Source of the DNA: Sphingomonadales bacterium
Lineage (GTDB): Bacteria; Pseudomonadota; Alphaproteobacteria; Sphingomonadales; Sphingomonadaceae
Length of the DNA stretch: 64,000 nt
Direction: 5' to 3'
Assembly (NCBI GenBank): GCA_016721875.1
Contig: JADKHG010000002.1
Coordinates: forward strand, 186,001-250,000
Both the position numbers and the translations under genes were made by a program. Under the pieces are notes generated by a model. The model had not been told where the DNA came from. It did no database searches and worked only from the letters and a program-made list of their open reading frames with translations. How positions within the stretch are numbered: the stretch's first letter is position 1; each line of letters opens with the position of its first letter. This document shows positions 55,015-64,000 of the stretch, one piece after another.

Positions 55015-56241
55015 TCACCGAATACGGCGGCTGAGCTCGAACAGGGGGGATGCCATCAACGTTGTGACGATGGCCATCAGCACAAGGATGGAGAACAGGC
55101 TGGGCTCAATCACGCCGCTTTGCAGGCCGATGTTGATGATGATCAACTCCATCAGGCCGCGCGCGTTCATCAGCGTGCCGATGCCGAGAGCAGAACGGTT
55201 ACTTTGCCCGACCCAGCGCGCAGCCAGATAGCTGGCGCCGCCCTTGGCAAGAACCGAAGCCAGCAAAATCACAAGCGCAACCCACAACAAGGGTCCTCCG
55301 CCAGCAACACGCAAATCGGTATGCAGGCCGGAATAGGTGAAGAAAAACGGCAACAGCAGAACAACCGTCACTGGCTCAAGTGCCTGTTTCAGGCCTTCGG
55401 ACAATTTGCCCTTGGGCATTGCCGTTCCCAGCAAAAACCCGCCAAAAACGGCATGAATACCGATGGCGTCCATGAAAAATGCCGACAGCATATAAAGGAT
55501 GAGCGCGATCCCGATCAGGCCGTTGTCAACGCCTTTATTCTCCGCCCGCCGTCCCAAGTAAGCGAAAAATCTTGGGCCCAGAAAAATCATGAATGCCGCA
55601 AATGCGAGGCCCCCTCCGACAGCAATGCCTGCATTCGTCATATTGTTGTTTAGGGTCGCAAGCACGATCGCAACCAGCACCCAAGCACCTGCATCACCGA
55701 TGGCGCCGGCTGACAGGGCGATGGTCCCCTCGGTCGTACCCGTTATCCCCCGTTCGTGGATGATACGCGCGAGCATGGGGAAGGCTGTTATCGCAATCGC
55801 CGCGCCAAGAAAAAGCGTTGCCTGCAGCGCGTCGATACCTTCGCCAAAGAGTCCACCTTGCTGCAGGAGCCAAGGCACAAGCAGGACCGCCGCCAAAAAC
55901 GGCGCTGCCATACCCGCAACCGAAACAATCGCGGCGCCCTTGGCGTTGACGGCAAAATCCTTCCGATCAAAGCCCAGGCCGACGATGAACATATACAGCC
56001 CGACCCCCATTTGCGCGATCACATAGAGAATTGGGCGGGTGTCGGCGGGAAAGAGCGCCGCCTGCATATCAGGCGAAAAGGCGCCGAATAGGCTGGGCCC
56101 TAAAAGCACGCCGGCAATCATCTCGCCAACGACCCGCGGCTGCATCAGATAGCGCTGCGCCAAATATCCAGTGATACGCGCGACAGCCAGAATGACCGTA
56201 ACCTGCAGAAAAAAGAGTGTTCCGAGCGCGGCCAAATCCAT
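55015..56241 (-). CDS. CPA2-family cation:proton antiporter (Kef-type, no TrkA domain)
   Basis: The 408-residue protein has about 12 membrane segments and the CPA2 pattern: QPRVVGEMIAGVLLGPSLFGAF, AQMGVGLYMFIVGLGFD, the ion-binding region with LSAGAIGDAGAWVLVAIV, and late segments with NARGLMELIIINIGL. No C-terminal RCK/TrkA domain is attached. Transport of Na+ or K+ against protons is the family role. Single gene, with no operon partner; an element with inverted termini lies just upstream (56276). Confidence 0.85.
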   Translation of the reverse strand: MDLAALGTLFFLQVTVILAVARITGYLAQRYLMQPRVVGEMIAGVLLGPSLFGAFSPDMQAALFPADTRPILYVIAQMGVGLYMFIVGLGFDRKDFAVNAKGAAIVSVAGMAAPFLAAVLLVPWLLQQGGLFGEGIDALQATLFLGAAIAITAFPMLARIIHERGITGTTEGTIALSAGAIGDAGAWVLVAIVLATLNNNMTNAGIAVGGGLAFAAFMIFLGPRFFAYLGRRAENKGVDNGLIGIALILYMLSAFFMDAIGIHAVFGGFLLGTAMPKGKLSEGLKQALEPVTVVLLLPFFFTYSGLHTDLRVAGGGPLLWVALVILLASVLAKGGASYLAARWVGQSNRSALGIGTLMNARGLMELIIINIGLQSGVIEPSLFSILVLMAIVTTLMASPLFELSRRIR

Positions 56242-56275
56242 GGATTTTCCCTAGTGGCTGCTAGTCGGAAATACT

Positions 56276-56540
56276 AGGCCGTGAACTCATAAATAAAAAC
56301 GCTGAGGCGTCAAAATGGCAAAGATATCGGAGTGAAATGTCCGCAGTCAGGCAGTTATTCTGCCTGCAAGGGCATTTCGCTTCGAGATCGAAGCCATTTT
56401 GGCGTCCTTCGGATTTGACCCATTTTGCCCATTGCTGCGTTGGCAAGCTAGGCAATATCGACATATTCACGTCGCTTGCCGCCTTGCACTGAGCAAAATG
56501 GCCTCAAACCTCAGCGTTTTTATTTATGAGTTCACGGCCT
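56276..56540. mobile_element. MITE-like element with 32-bp perfect terminal inverted repeats
   Basis: The 32 bases at 56276-56307 (beginning AGGCCGTGAACTCATAAATA) occur as an exact reverse complement at 56509-56540, so a 265-base unit is bounded by perfect terminal inverted repeats. Inside are further imperfect palindromes (around 56312-56400, with CAAAATGGC at one side and GCCATTTTG at the other). No transposase gene is present. It lies between the CPA2 antiporter and the MFS gene, and the right repeat supplies the last codons and stop of the MFS gene. I could not decide on target-site duplications. Confidence 0.75.
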
Positions 56541-58022
56541 CGGCTCATCAACGCGGATCATGGCGACGGCAGCCAATGCCATGACGATAGCGGCGAATGC
56601 CATAGTCCAGACGGGTTCGGTTGGAAAATAGGCCTTGAGTACGGTGCCCATAACGGTTGCGACCAGCAATTGTGGCACCACGATGAAGACGTTGAACAGC
56701 CCCATATAGATGCCAAGTTTCTGCTGAGGCAGTGCCGAGGCGAGGATGGCGTAAGGCATCGCAAGGATTGAGGCCCAGGCGATACCCAGGCCGATTTCCG
56801 ACAGGATCAAAAGATTGGGGTCGCGGATCAACAGGAAGCTGGCGAAACCCGCTGAACCGGCGAGCAGGCAGGCCATATGGGTCCTGACCTTGCCGATGCG
56901 CTTTGCCAGCCATGGCAGGACTAAAAGTGCACCGATGGCGGCAACACCATTTTGGATGGCAAACAGGCGACCGACCCAGTTTGCGCCGCGACCGTAAATT
57001 TCGCTCGTCACATCAGTGGTGCCAAAGGCATATTGGGTGACGACAGGTGTGGTATAAATCCACATGATGAACAGCGCCGACCAGCTGAAAAACTGCGCCA
57101 GCGCCAAGCGTTTCATGACCGTAGGCATGCCCGAAAAGTCACCCACAATGTGCGAAAGGACATTGTCTTCGCGACCCGATCGGGCGAGGCTGATTGCGAT
57201 CAGGCTGGCAAGGCCATAACCTGCAACCAGCGCCCCGAGCAGGTAAACCTCTTTCTCCAGCTTCAGCGGCTCGACCGCAAAGGCAATCGACAGTCCAGCC
57301 ACAATCCAGACGAGCGAACTGCCAAAGCCGCGTGCGGCCAGAGCGCGAAGGGTCGTTTCATTGCCGGTTGATATTTCACCCCCAAATGCTGCCATCTCCT
57401 CAGGGCTATATTCCCGCGTTTTGAACACCGTCCAGCCAACGGCAAGTAACATGGCCGCACCGCCGACCCAAAAGCTGTATTTGACGGTATCAGGAATCGA
57501 GCCTTCAGGTGCGGTGTTCGAAATGTTGAGTTGGGCGAACAGGTCGGGCAACAGCGATCCGGCAACCGCACCAATTCCGATCAAGGCCGTTTGCACCGCA
57601 TAGCCGCTGGTATGCTGGTCCTTTCGCAGCATATCGCCGACAAAGGCGCGGAAAGGTTCCATGGCGATGTTGATCGATGCGTCCAATATCCACAGCATGA
57701 TCGCGGCAAACAGCAACACATGCGCCAAAGGCATGATGAACAGCGACAGCGCGGCCAGCACCGCGCCTGCCAGAAAATAGGGACGCCGTCTTCCAAAACG
57801 ACCCACCCATGTGCGGTCGCTGAAATGGCCGATCAATGGCTGGACGAGGAGGCCGGTCAACGGTGCCGCCACCCAAAGTGCAGGAAGATCGTCCAAGCTG
57901 GCACCCAATGCCTGCATGATCCGCGACATATTGCCGTTCTGCAGCGCAAAGCCCATCTGGATTCCCAGAAAGCCGAAGCTGATGTTGATGAGGCTGCCAA
58001 AGCTTTGGCGTGGCTTGTCCAT
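56532..58022 (-). CDS. MFS sugar transporter (SLC45/sucrose-maltose type)
   Basis: From ATG 58022 (preferred to 58073 because of a GGGAGACGGGACA site) the protein has 496 residues with 12 membrane segments. It has NISFGFLGIQMGFALQNGNMSRIMQALG, SDRTWVGRFGRRRPYFLAGA (the family GRRRP loop) and a later PWLAKRIGKVRTHMACLLAGS. SLC45-type MFS proteins in alphaproteobacteria take up sucrose or maltose-type disaccharides. The C-terminus (RVDEPRP) reads into the terminal repeat of the MITE-like element, so the natural end may be altered. It is followed by the LacI gene on the same strand. Confidence 0.85.
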   Translation of the reverse strand: MDKPRQSFGSLINISFGFLGIQMGFALQNGNMSRIMQALGASLDDLPALWVAAPLTGLLVQPLIGHFSDRTWVGRFGRRRPYFLAGAVLAALSLFIMPLAHVLLFAAIMLWILDASINIAMEPFRAFVGDMLRKDQHTSGYAVQTALIGIGAVAGSLLPDLFAQLNISNTAPEGSIPDTVKYSFWVGGAAMLLAVGWTVFKTREYSPEEMAAFGGEISTGNETTLRALAARGFGSSLVWIVAGLSIAFAVEPLKLEKEVYLLGALVAGYGLASLIAISLARSGREDNVLSHIVGDFSGMPTVMKRLALAQFFSWSALFIMWIYTTPVVTQYAFGTTDVTSEIYGRGANWVGRLFAIQNGVAAIGALLVLPWLAKRIGKVRTHMACLLAGSAGFASFLLIRDPNLLILSEIGLGIAWASILAMPYAILASALPQQKLGIYMGLFNVFIVVPQLLVATVMGTVLKAYFPTEPVWTMAFAAIVMALAAVAMIRVDEPRP

Positions 58023-58087
58023 TGTCCCGTCTCCCTGACTGCGGTGACTGGCAGACATAGGTCGCGCATTCAACGTGCTGCTGTACT

Positions 58088-58104
58088 GAATACGAATACG
58101 TTAT
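58088..58104. promoter_or_regulatory. Possible operator upstream of the MFS gene
   Basis: GAATACGAATACG (58088-58100), partly repeated as GAATACGTTAT (58094-58104), resembles the GAATACGTATAC site at 59209-59220. Both lie just before genes of the sugar locus, and both have a central CG as in LacI-family operators. It overlaps the 3' end of the LacI gene. Confidence 0.4.
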
Positions 58105-59138
58105 GTTGCTGCGGAGCTGCCACAGGAGCGCCGGACGACAAGTTTTGCGGGCAAAATCGCCCCTTGGACCGGCTCGTTACGGACTTGCTTTAAAAGAGAG
58201 TCGACCAAAATCTCACCGGCGCGTCGGTAATCCTGCTGGACTGTGGTTAGTGGTGGATGGGCGAGACTGGCGGCCGGAATATCGTCAAAACCGACGATTG
58301 CGACATCGCTAGGAACATGCCGTCCCTTTTCCTCGAGTGCGCGAATTGCACCAATGGCTATCAGGTCACTCGCGGCGAAAATGGCATCGAAACTTTGATT
58401 GCCTTCCAGCAGGCGTTGCGCTGCATCATGTCCGGATTGTTCGGTGTTGATAGCGGTTTCCTGCACCAGATCAGCCTCAAGGATACCGGTTGCCGCCATA
58501 GCCTGAGCGAACCCGGCGTAGCGATCACGGAATTCAGGATAGCTGGAGGTTGCATCGCCCAGATAAGCGATGCGTTTCCGGCCCAGCGACAGCAAATGCC
58601 GGGTTGCATCGAGCCCGCCACGAAAATTGTCGCACCCTATCGTCGTACCGGGCTGGCCTTCTTCGACAAAGCCCCAGCGCACGAAATGCGTACCTTGCTC
58701 GACCAACTGCTCAAGTCGGGTATGGTAAAGTTCATAATCACCATAGCCGAGCAGGATAATCCCGTCTGCCTTGCGGCTATCCTCATAATCGACATGCCAA
58801 TTTGACGAGAGTTGCTGGAAGGAAATCAGCAAATCATAACCGCGCTGCGCGCAGGTTCGTGTGATCGAACTGAGCATGGACAGGAAGAAGGGGTTTATTC
58901 CGCTTTCATCGGGTGTCGGGTCATCAAAAAAGAGCAATGCGAGCGTATGGCTTTCACGGCGCCGCAAATTTGATGCGTTTTTGTCGACCTTGTAGTTCAA
59001 CTGTTGAGCGATTGCCTCAATCCGCTTTCGGGTCCGCTCCGACACTGCTGGGCTGCCGCTCAAGGCGCGCGAAACAGTAGGCTGCGAAACGCCTGCCAGT
59101 TGCGCTATATCAAACGAAGTCGTTTTTGTCGGTGGCAT
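58101..59138 (-). CDS. LacI-family transcription regulator of the sugar locus
   Basis: The 345-residue protein has the LacI-type helix-turn-helix (FDIAQLAGVSQPTVSRALSGSPAVSERTRKRI), the hinge NYKVDKNASNLRR, and a periplasmic-binding-like sensor domain (TLALLFFDDPTPDESG, GLDATRHLLSLGRKRIAYLGD, FDAIFAASDLIAIGAIRALEEKGRHVPSDVAIVGFDDIPAASLAHPPLTTV). It lies between the MFS gene and the TonB receptor, so it is the likely local regulator responding to a sugar ligand. Divergent from the TonB receptor across about 210 bases. Confidence 0.9.
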   Translation of the reverse strand: MPPTKTTSFDIAQLAGVSQPTVSRALSGSPAVSERTRKRIEAIAQQLNYKVDKNASNLRRRESHTLALLFFDDPTPDESGINPFFLSMLSSITRTCAQRGYDLLISFQQLSSNWHVDYEDSRKADGIILLGYGDYELYHTRLEQLVEQGTHFVRWGFVEEGQPGTTIGCDNFRGGLDATRHLLSLGRKRIAYLGDATSSYPEFRDRYAGFAQAMAATGILEADLVQETAINTEQSGHDAAQRLLEGNQSFDAIFAASDLIAIGAIRALEEKGRHVPSDVAIVGFDDIPAASLAHPPLTTVQQDYRRAGEILVDSLLKQVRNEPVQGAILPAKLVVRRSCGSSAAT

Positions 59139-59208
59139 AGACGGTTTCCCCTCTTCACCTTGCTAGTATCATTGTTGCCAATTTGCAACATTTCGAAAAT
59201 GCATAAAT

Positions 59209-59220
59209 GAATACGTATAC
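59209..59220. promoter_or_regulatory. Possible LacI-type operator upstream of the TonB receptor
   Basis: GAATACGTATAC has a palindromic ATACGTAT core with central CG. It lies 131 bases before the TonB receptor start and close after the LacI gene start (divergent), where a LacI-type repressor would bind. A related sequence precedes the MFS gene (58088-58104). Confidence 0.45.
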
Positions 59221-59350
59221 CGAAATCTGTCCTGCAAAGGATTGCGAACGATATGATGCAATCGACGATCGGGGTTTGGCGGTCGCATGGTTTGGATTAG
59301 GTGAAAACGGCAGGGCCGCGAAGCCTCGCCGGTTTGCTGGGGAGATTAAG

Positions 59351-62160
59351 ATGACTGTTATTGGCAAGCGCGCCAGCGTGCGCGCGATTCTCAAAATGTC
59401 TGCAAGTGTATCGGTGTTGAGCCTCGCGGTTGCAGCGGTACCGGCGTATGCGCAGGACGCAGCCGATGAAGGCAATGACGAAAATGCGATTGTTGTTACC
59501 GGCATTCGCGCATCGCTTGATGCGTCGGAAAGACTGAAGCGCAACACCGCGACTATCGTTGAATCGATCACGGCTGAAGATATTGGCAAGCTGCCCGACG
59601 TATCGATCGCAGACTCGCTTGCCCGTTTGCCCGGTGTGACTGCGCAGCGTCTTGAAGGGCGCGACCAGCGTCTCTCGATCCGCGGTCTTGGTCCCGATTT
59701 CGGCACCACTTTGCTCAACGGTCGCGAACAAGTTACTGTCGGCGACAATCGCGGTGTGGAATATGACCAATATCCGTCAGAATTTTTCAAAAATGTCGTC
59801 GTCCACAAATCGGCCAATGCTTCGCTGGTTCCGGCTGGTATTTCGGGCACCGTCGATCTGCGTATGCTGCGTCCGCTGGCGCAGCCCGATCAGATTCTGG
59901 CGTTCAGCGCACGCGGTCAGATGAATGGCCAAAAGGCACTGAACCCTGATTCGCCTCGTTATGGCTTCCGCGGTGCGGCCACCTATGTTGATCAGTTCGC
60001 TGATGATACGCTGGGTATTGCCGTGGGTGTTTCGGTATCGCACGCGCCATCGCAGAATGAACGCTATAACGCCTGGGGTTTCCCCAATGAAGGTGCTGCT
60101 GCCGGTAACCTGTTCCTTGGTGGCGCCAAGCCCTATGTGCAGTCGAACCTGCTGAAACGCTATGGTGCGGTTGCGACAGTTGAGTATCAGCCGAGCGACA
60201 ATTTCCATTCGACACTCGATGTTCTCTATTCGAAGTTCAAGGAAACACAGCGTCTGCGCGGTATCGAATTCCCGATTGCACCGGCATGGGGTTCGGGTGC
60301 TTCGATCTCACCGGGCTATACGGTTGCCGATGGTTTGGTGACCGATGCCACACTCACCGGTATTCGGGCGGTCCAGCGCAACGATTTGAACAAGCGTGAC
60401 GCTGAAAATCTGTCGATTGGCTGGAACAATGTCATTGGTCTGAATGACAGCACCAATTTGACAATCGATGCCAGCTGGTCGAAATCCAATCGTACCGACT
60501 TCCTGCTGGAAACCTATACCGGTTCGGGTTTCAACAACAGCGGTGCGACCGACACGATCCATATCACGCAAAACTCGAACGGGACGTTCGATATCGTTCC
60601 GACGCTCAACTACACCAACACTGCGATTTTCGGGATCACCGATCCGCGCGGCTGGGGCTGGAATGGCACTACGGCCGTTGTGCAGGCAGGCTTCCTCAAT
60701 CGTCCCAGCTTCAAGGATGATTTGAAGGCACTGCGCGCGAGCCTTGACGGTGAAATCGGTGGTTCGATCCTTTCGGGTTGGGAAGTCGGCGCGAACTATA
60801 GCCGCCGCAAGAAAACCAGCGCGTTCAAATCCTATTTCCTTTGCCCTGTCGGTGGCGGAACAGGCTGCACCGTCGCCAGCGGCACGCCGCAATATATTGC
60901 GGTGCCGTCGGCAGCACAGCTCGATCAGAATATTTCGCTGGGTTATCTTGGCGTACCCGCCATGCTGACACTCGATCCGATGTATCTGTTCGAAAACAGC
61001 CTGAATCCGGTGTTCGACAACCGTCCGGTTTCGCTGGTGCGTGACAACACGATCACTGAAAACGTCATGACCGGCTATGGCATGCTCAAGATTGATGGAA
61101 CGCTTGGCGACCGCCCGGTTACCGGTGCCATTGGCGTACAGGTTGTACACAGCAAACAGAGCAGCGATGGCTCGATCTCCAACTTCCGCGTTGTTGGCGG
61201 GGTACCGGTGGTGTCGGTGATCCCGGCGACCGGCAAGGCAAGCTATACCGATATCCTGCCCATCGCGTCGCTGTCGGTCGAACTTGCGGACGGCCTGTTC
61301 TACAAGGTCGGCGCTTCGCATACGATGGTCCGCCCGCGCCTTGATCAGGAACGCGTCAATCAGGAATTCGGAATCGACGTGACGCGACTTGGTTCGACCA
61401 CTCCGGGGCAAAGCGTGTTCAGTTCCACCGGCGGTAACGTGGCGCTGCAGCCCTATCATTCGACCAATATCGATATGTCGGTCGAACGTTATTTCTCCAA
61501 GGGCGGCTATTTCGCGTTCTCGGTTTTCTACAAGCATCTGACCACGTTCGTCGATAGCCGCAACTCGTTCCTGTACGATTTCCGCGACGCTATTTCGACG
61601 CTGTCGCCGGCACAGCAGGCAGCCGTCGGGACTACGATCGGAACGCTCAGTGCGCCGCCAATAATGGTGACGGTTTTATATTCGGTCAGGAAGCCACGCT
61701 TTCGATGCCGTTCTCGAACCTGTCTTCGTCGTTGGATGGTCTTGGCTTCTTCGGCAGCCTGTCGCATGTCAAAAGCGAAGTGAAGCTGGGCAGCAATCCT
61801 ACCTCGCCAATTACGGTTCCGGGACTTTCAAAATGGGTCGGAACTGCCGAAGTCTATTTTGAAAAAGCCGGTTTCCAGGCGCGCGCTAGCTATCGCATGC
61901 GTTCGAAATTCCTCGGCGAAGTAGCGGGGCTTTCGGCTAATCCGGATTTCCGCGTTGCCCGTTCAGAGGCGATTTTGGACGCACAGATCGGCTATGAGTT
62001 CCAGGAAGGATCGGCGTTGCAGGGGCTTTCAATCCTGCTGCAGGCGAAGAACCTGACGGATCGTCCGTTTGTCACTTATGCAAACAACGATCCGCGTCAA
62101 GTAATCGACTATCAGCGCTATGGCCGCGATTTCTATTTGGGAATCTCGTACAAGTTCTGA
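59351..62160 (+). CDS. TonB-dependent receptor (sugar type), one frameshift near 61655
   Basis: About 936 residues from ATG 59351 (with GGAGATTAAG site) after one G is restored near 61655. It has a signal peptide (SASVSVLSLAVAAVPAYA-QDA), TonB box-like ENAIVVTGIRAS, plug domain (GKLPDVSIADSLARLPGVTAQRLEGRDQRLSIRGL), and a beta barrel ending QRYGRDFYLGISYKF with terminal Phe. Receptors of this type near LacI regulators, sugar MFS proteins and amylases import oligosaccharides (compare Caulobacter MalA). The upstream open frame to 59207 is not a better start because it lacks a signal peptide and a ribosome site. Confidence 0.9.
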
Positions 62161-62300
62161 TGTCTGGGTCGCGTTGGCCGGGGAAATTCGGGAAACCGGA
62201 CGTCCCCGGCCAAATTGCACTGGTGCGACGGCAGTCGATTGCCGCCACCGCCGATCCGTTTAATAAGGCGATCTAATCTTAACGCCTGCCGGGGATTGAT

Positions 62301-63818
62301 GTGGAAGAGGATCAAGGCCCAACCAAGATAGTCATAGTCGGCGGAGGCACGGCTGGATGGATGGCGGCCGCCATCCTCGCGGCCTTTTCGGAAAATGGCT
62401 ATCACATCACGCTGGTCGAATCGGAAGATATCGGCACGGTTGGGGTTGGTGAAGCGACGATCCCGCAAATCCAGCTTTATAATACGGCGCTCGGTATCGA
62501 CGAGGACGAGTTTCTGCGAGAAACGCAGGGCACTTTCAAACTCGGCATCGAATTTGTCGATTGGTCGCACATCGGATCGCGCTACATGCATGCCTTTGGT
62601 GGCATCGGCAAAGATGTCGGGATCATTGCTTTCCAGCATTATTGGCACCGCGCACAACAATTGGGCACTGCCAAGGAATTGATGCGCTATTCGCTCAATG
62701 AGGTTGCTGCGCGGGCCATGAAGATGCAGCGCGGGCCGCTGAAAACCTCTGACCGGTTGGGCGATATGCCCTATGCCTTTCACTTCGACGCCGGATTGTA
62801 CGCGCAATATCTCCGCCGCTTTTCCGAAGCACGTGGCGTGGTGCGGGTCGAGGGTAAGATTTTAGATACTGAGCTCAATTCGGAAACTGGCGATGTGCTG
62901 TCGGTCAAACTCGAAGGCGACAGAGCGGTCGCGGGCGACTTCTTCCTCGACTGCTCGGGCTTTCGCGGGTTGCTGATCGAGCAGGCGCTGCAAACCGGCT
63001 ATGACGACTGGAGCCATTGGCTGCCTTGCAATCGCGCGATGGCGGTGCCTTGCGATCATGGCAGCGAAGAGCCCACCCCCTATACCCGGTCGACAGCGCG
63101 CGACGCTGGCTGGCAATGGCGCATTCCGTTGCAGCATCGCATCGGCAATGGCTATGTCTATTGCTCGGACCAATTGAGCGACGAAGATGCGGCGCAGACA
63201 TTGCTCGCCAATCTTGATGGCAAACCACAGGCCGATCCGCGTCCGCTGCGTTTCGTAACGGGCAAGCGGAAGAAATTCTGGAACCGCAATGTCGTGGCCT
63301 TGGGCTTGGCGAGCGGCTTCATGGAACCGCTCGAATCGACGAGTATCCACCTCATCCAGTCGGGGCTGTCGCGCTTTTTGAAGCTGTTGCCGCGAAAGGG
63401 CTATAGCCAGGCCGATGCCGATGAATATAACCGGCAGTGCGACTTTGAATTTGAACGCATCCGGGATTTTCTGATCCTGCATTACAAGGCAACGACACGC
63501 GACGACACGCCGTTCTGGCGGCATTGTCGTGACATGCCGATACCCGACACGCTGGCGCGCAAGATCGAACTGTTCCGCGCCAACGGCCATATCTTTCGCG
63601 AGCATGAGGAACTGTTCACCGAAGTGGGCTGGCTGCAAGTGCTGGTAGGGCAGGGGATTATTCCGACCGGTCACCATCCGCTGGCAGACAATGTCGAAGC
63701 AGGCGATCTCGCCGACTATATGGAAACCATCGAGCTGCTGATTGAACGCGAAGTGCGGCAGATGCCCAGCCACGCCGACTTCATTGCGCAACATTGTGCT
63801 GCAAAGGCAATGGCATGA
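62301..63818 (+). CDS. Tryptophan halogenase family flavoprotein in sugar locus
   Basis: The 505-residue protein has the FAD motif IVGGGTAGWMAAAIL, the family EATIPQ-type segment (GEATIPQIQLYNT), the halogenase lysine in FKLGIEF, the WQWRIPL motif (the WxWxIP signature of flavin-dependent halogenases) and FMEPLESTSIHLIQSGLSR. In sphingomonads and Caulobacter, such genes often follow TonB receptors of sugar loci; a halogenating role there is not established. Start is GTG 62301; the gene overlaps the alpha-amylase gene by ATGA. Confidence 0.85.
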   Translation: MEEDQGPTKIVIVGGGTAGWMAAAILAAFSENGYHITLVESEDIGTVGVGEATIPQIQLYNTALGIDEDEFLRETQGTFKLGIEFVDWSHIGSRYMHAFGGIGKDVGIIAFQHYWHRAQQLGTAKELMRYSLNEVAARAMKMQRGPLKTSDRLGDMPYAFHFDAGLYAQYLRRFSEARGVVRVEGKILDTELNSETGDVLSVKLEGDRAVAGDFFLDCSGFRGLLIEQALQTGYDDWSHWLPCNRAMAVPCDHGSEEPTPYTRSTARDAGWQWRIPLQHRIGNGYVYCSDQLSDEDAAQTLLANLDGKPQADPRPLRFVTGKRKKFWNRNVVALGLASGFMEPLESTSIHLIQSGLSRFLKLLPRKGYSQADADEYNRQCDFEFERIRDFLILHYKATTRDDTPFWRHCRDMPIPDTLARKIELFRANGHIFREHEELFTEVGWLQVLVGQGIIPTGHHPLADNVEAGDLADYMETIELLIEREVRQMPSHADFIAQHCAAKAMA

Positions 63819-64000
63819 AGAAACTGCTTTTGTTGATCGCGTCGATATTGGTAACGGCACCTGCTGCCGCGCAAAGCTATCGTGACCGGCTACCCGAAGA
63901 CGAAGTGATCTACTTCCTGTTGCCTGACCGTTTTGAAAATTGCGATGTTAAGAACGACAAGGGCGGGATCAAAGGCGACAGGCTGAAACATGGTTTTGAC
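63815..64000 (+). CDS. Secreted alpha-amylase, GH13 (cut by window end)
   Basis: Starting at ATG 63815 by ATGA overlap with the halogenase-like gene, the 62 visible residues give a signal peptide (KKLLLLIASILVTAPAAA-QSY) and then EDEVIYFLLPDRFENCDVKNDKGG, the first conserved strand of GH13 alpha-amylases (YFLLPDRFEN). The catalytic Asp and Glu regions lie outside the window. In this locus it would hydrolyse malto-oligosaccharides in the periplasm or outside the cell for uptake by the TonB receptor. Confidence 0.8.
   Translation, partial: MKKLLLLIASILVTAPAAAQSYRDRLPEDEVIYFLLPDRFENCDVKNDKGGIKGDRLKHGFD

Noticed and set aside
60308..61537. 409-codon minus-strand frame
   Set aside because: Antisense to the TonB receptor barrel; residue use is typical of a shadow frame.

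Overview
The window is a GC-rich alphaproteobacterial segment, most likely from a sphingomonad (Sphingopyxis, Novosphingobium or Sphingorhabdus type). I infer this from the NAD-linked formate dehydrogenase, the LacI/TonB-receptor/tryptophan-halogenase/amylase locus and the AdeRS-like two-component pair. No rRNA, tRNA or CRISPR array was seen, so placement rests on protein content.

Layout. 1-421: 3' end of a retron-type reverse transcriptase. 748-1596 (-): secreted DUF4189 protein. 1865-4541: response regulator, histidine kinase and a small beta-barrel outer membrane protein. 4542-5019: non-coding stretch with a promoter-like site and a strong terminator, possibly a small RNA. 5020-6327: FprA-like ferredoxin-NADP reductase. 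6332-8123 (-): peptidoglycan-binding/lysozyme-like protein. 8209-8874 (-): LuxR-type regulator. 9295-41780 (+): about 32 kb, one direction, often with ATGA overlaps: a contractile injection system of the extracellular (eCIS; Afp/PVC-like) class. 41883-42655: YghU-type glutathione transferase. 42812-48681 (-): formate dehydrogenase fdsG-fdsB-fdhD-fdsA-fdsD. 48838-52363: three glycosyltransferases. 52708-54768: MaoC-like dehydratase facing an acyl-CoA dehydrogenase. 55015-56241 (-): CPA2 antiporter. 56276-56540: MITE-like element. 56532-64000: malto-oligosaccharide locus (MFS sugar transporter, LacI regulator, TonB receptor, halogenase-like protein, alpha-amylase cut by the window end).

The injection system encodes a tail-terminator protein (Pvc16 family), two sheaths and two tubes in alternation, a LysM tube-adaptor (Afp7), a small Afp6-like protein, a split hub and spike (gpD plus gpV), gp25, baseplate J, an Afp12-like tail protein, an Afp15-like AAA+ ATPase and several unrecognised proteins, including a lipoprotein and a membrane-anchored protein. 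It ends with a large DUF4157 (HELTH) protein whose C-terminus looks like a nuclease toxin. An AT-rich gene overlaps the toxin's restored stop by 10 bases and looks like its immunity gene. A degenerate receiver protein opens the cluster, a degenerate LuxR regulator is divergent from it, and a near-perfect palindrome lies between them. No PAAR tip, tape measure or receptor-binding fibre was recognised.

Technical caveat: more than twenty genes or gene parts are broken by single-base indels where the protein continues cleanly in another frame, mostly in short homopolymers. The density (fdsG alone has about three) points to sequencing or assembly error rather than pseudogenes. I annotate these genes over their full restored span and mark each break.
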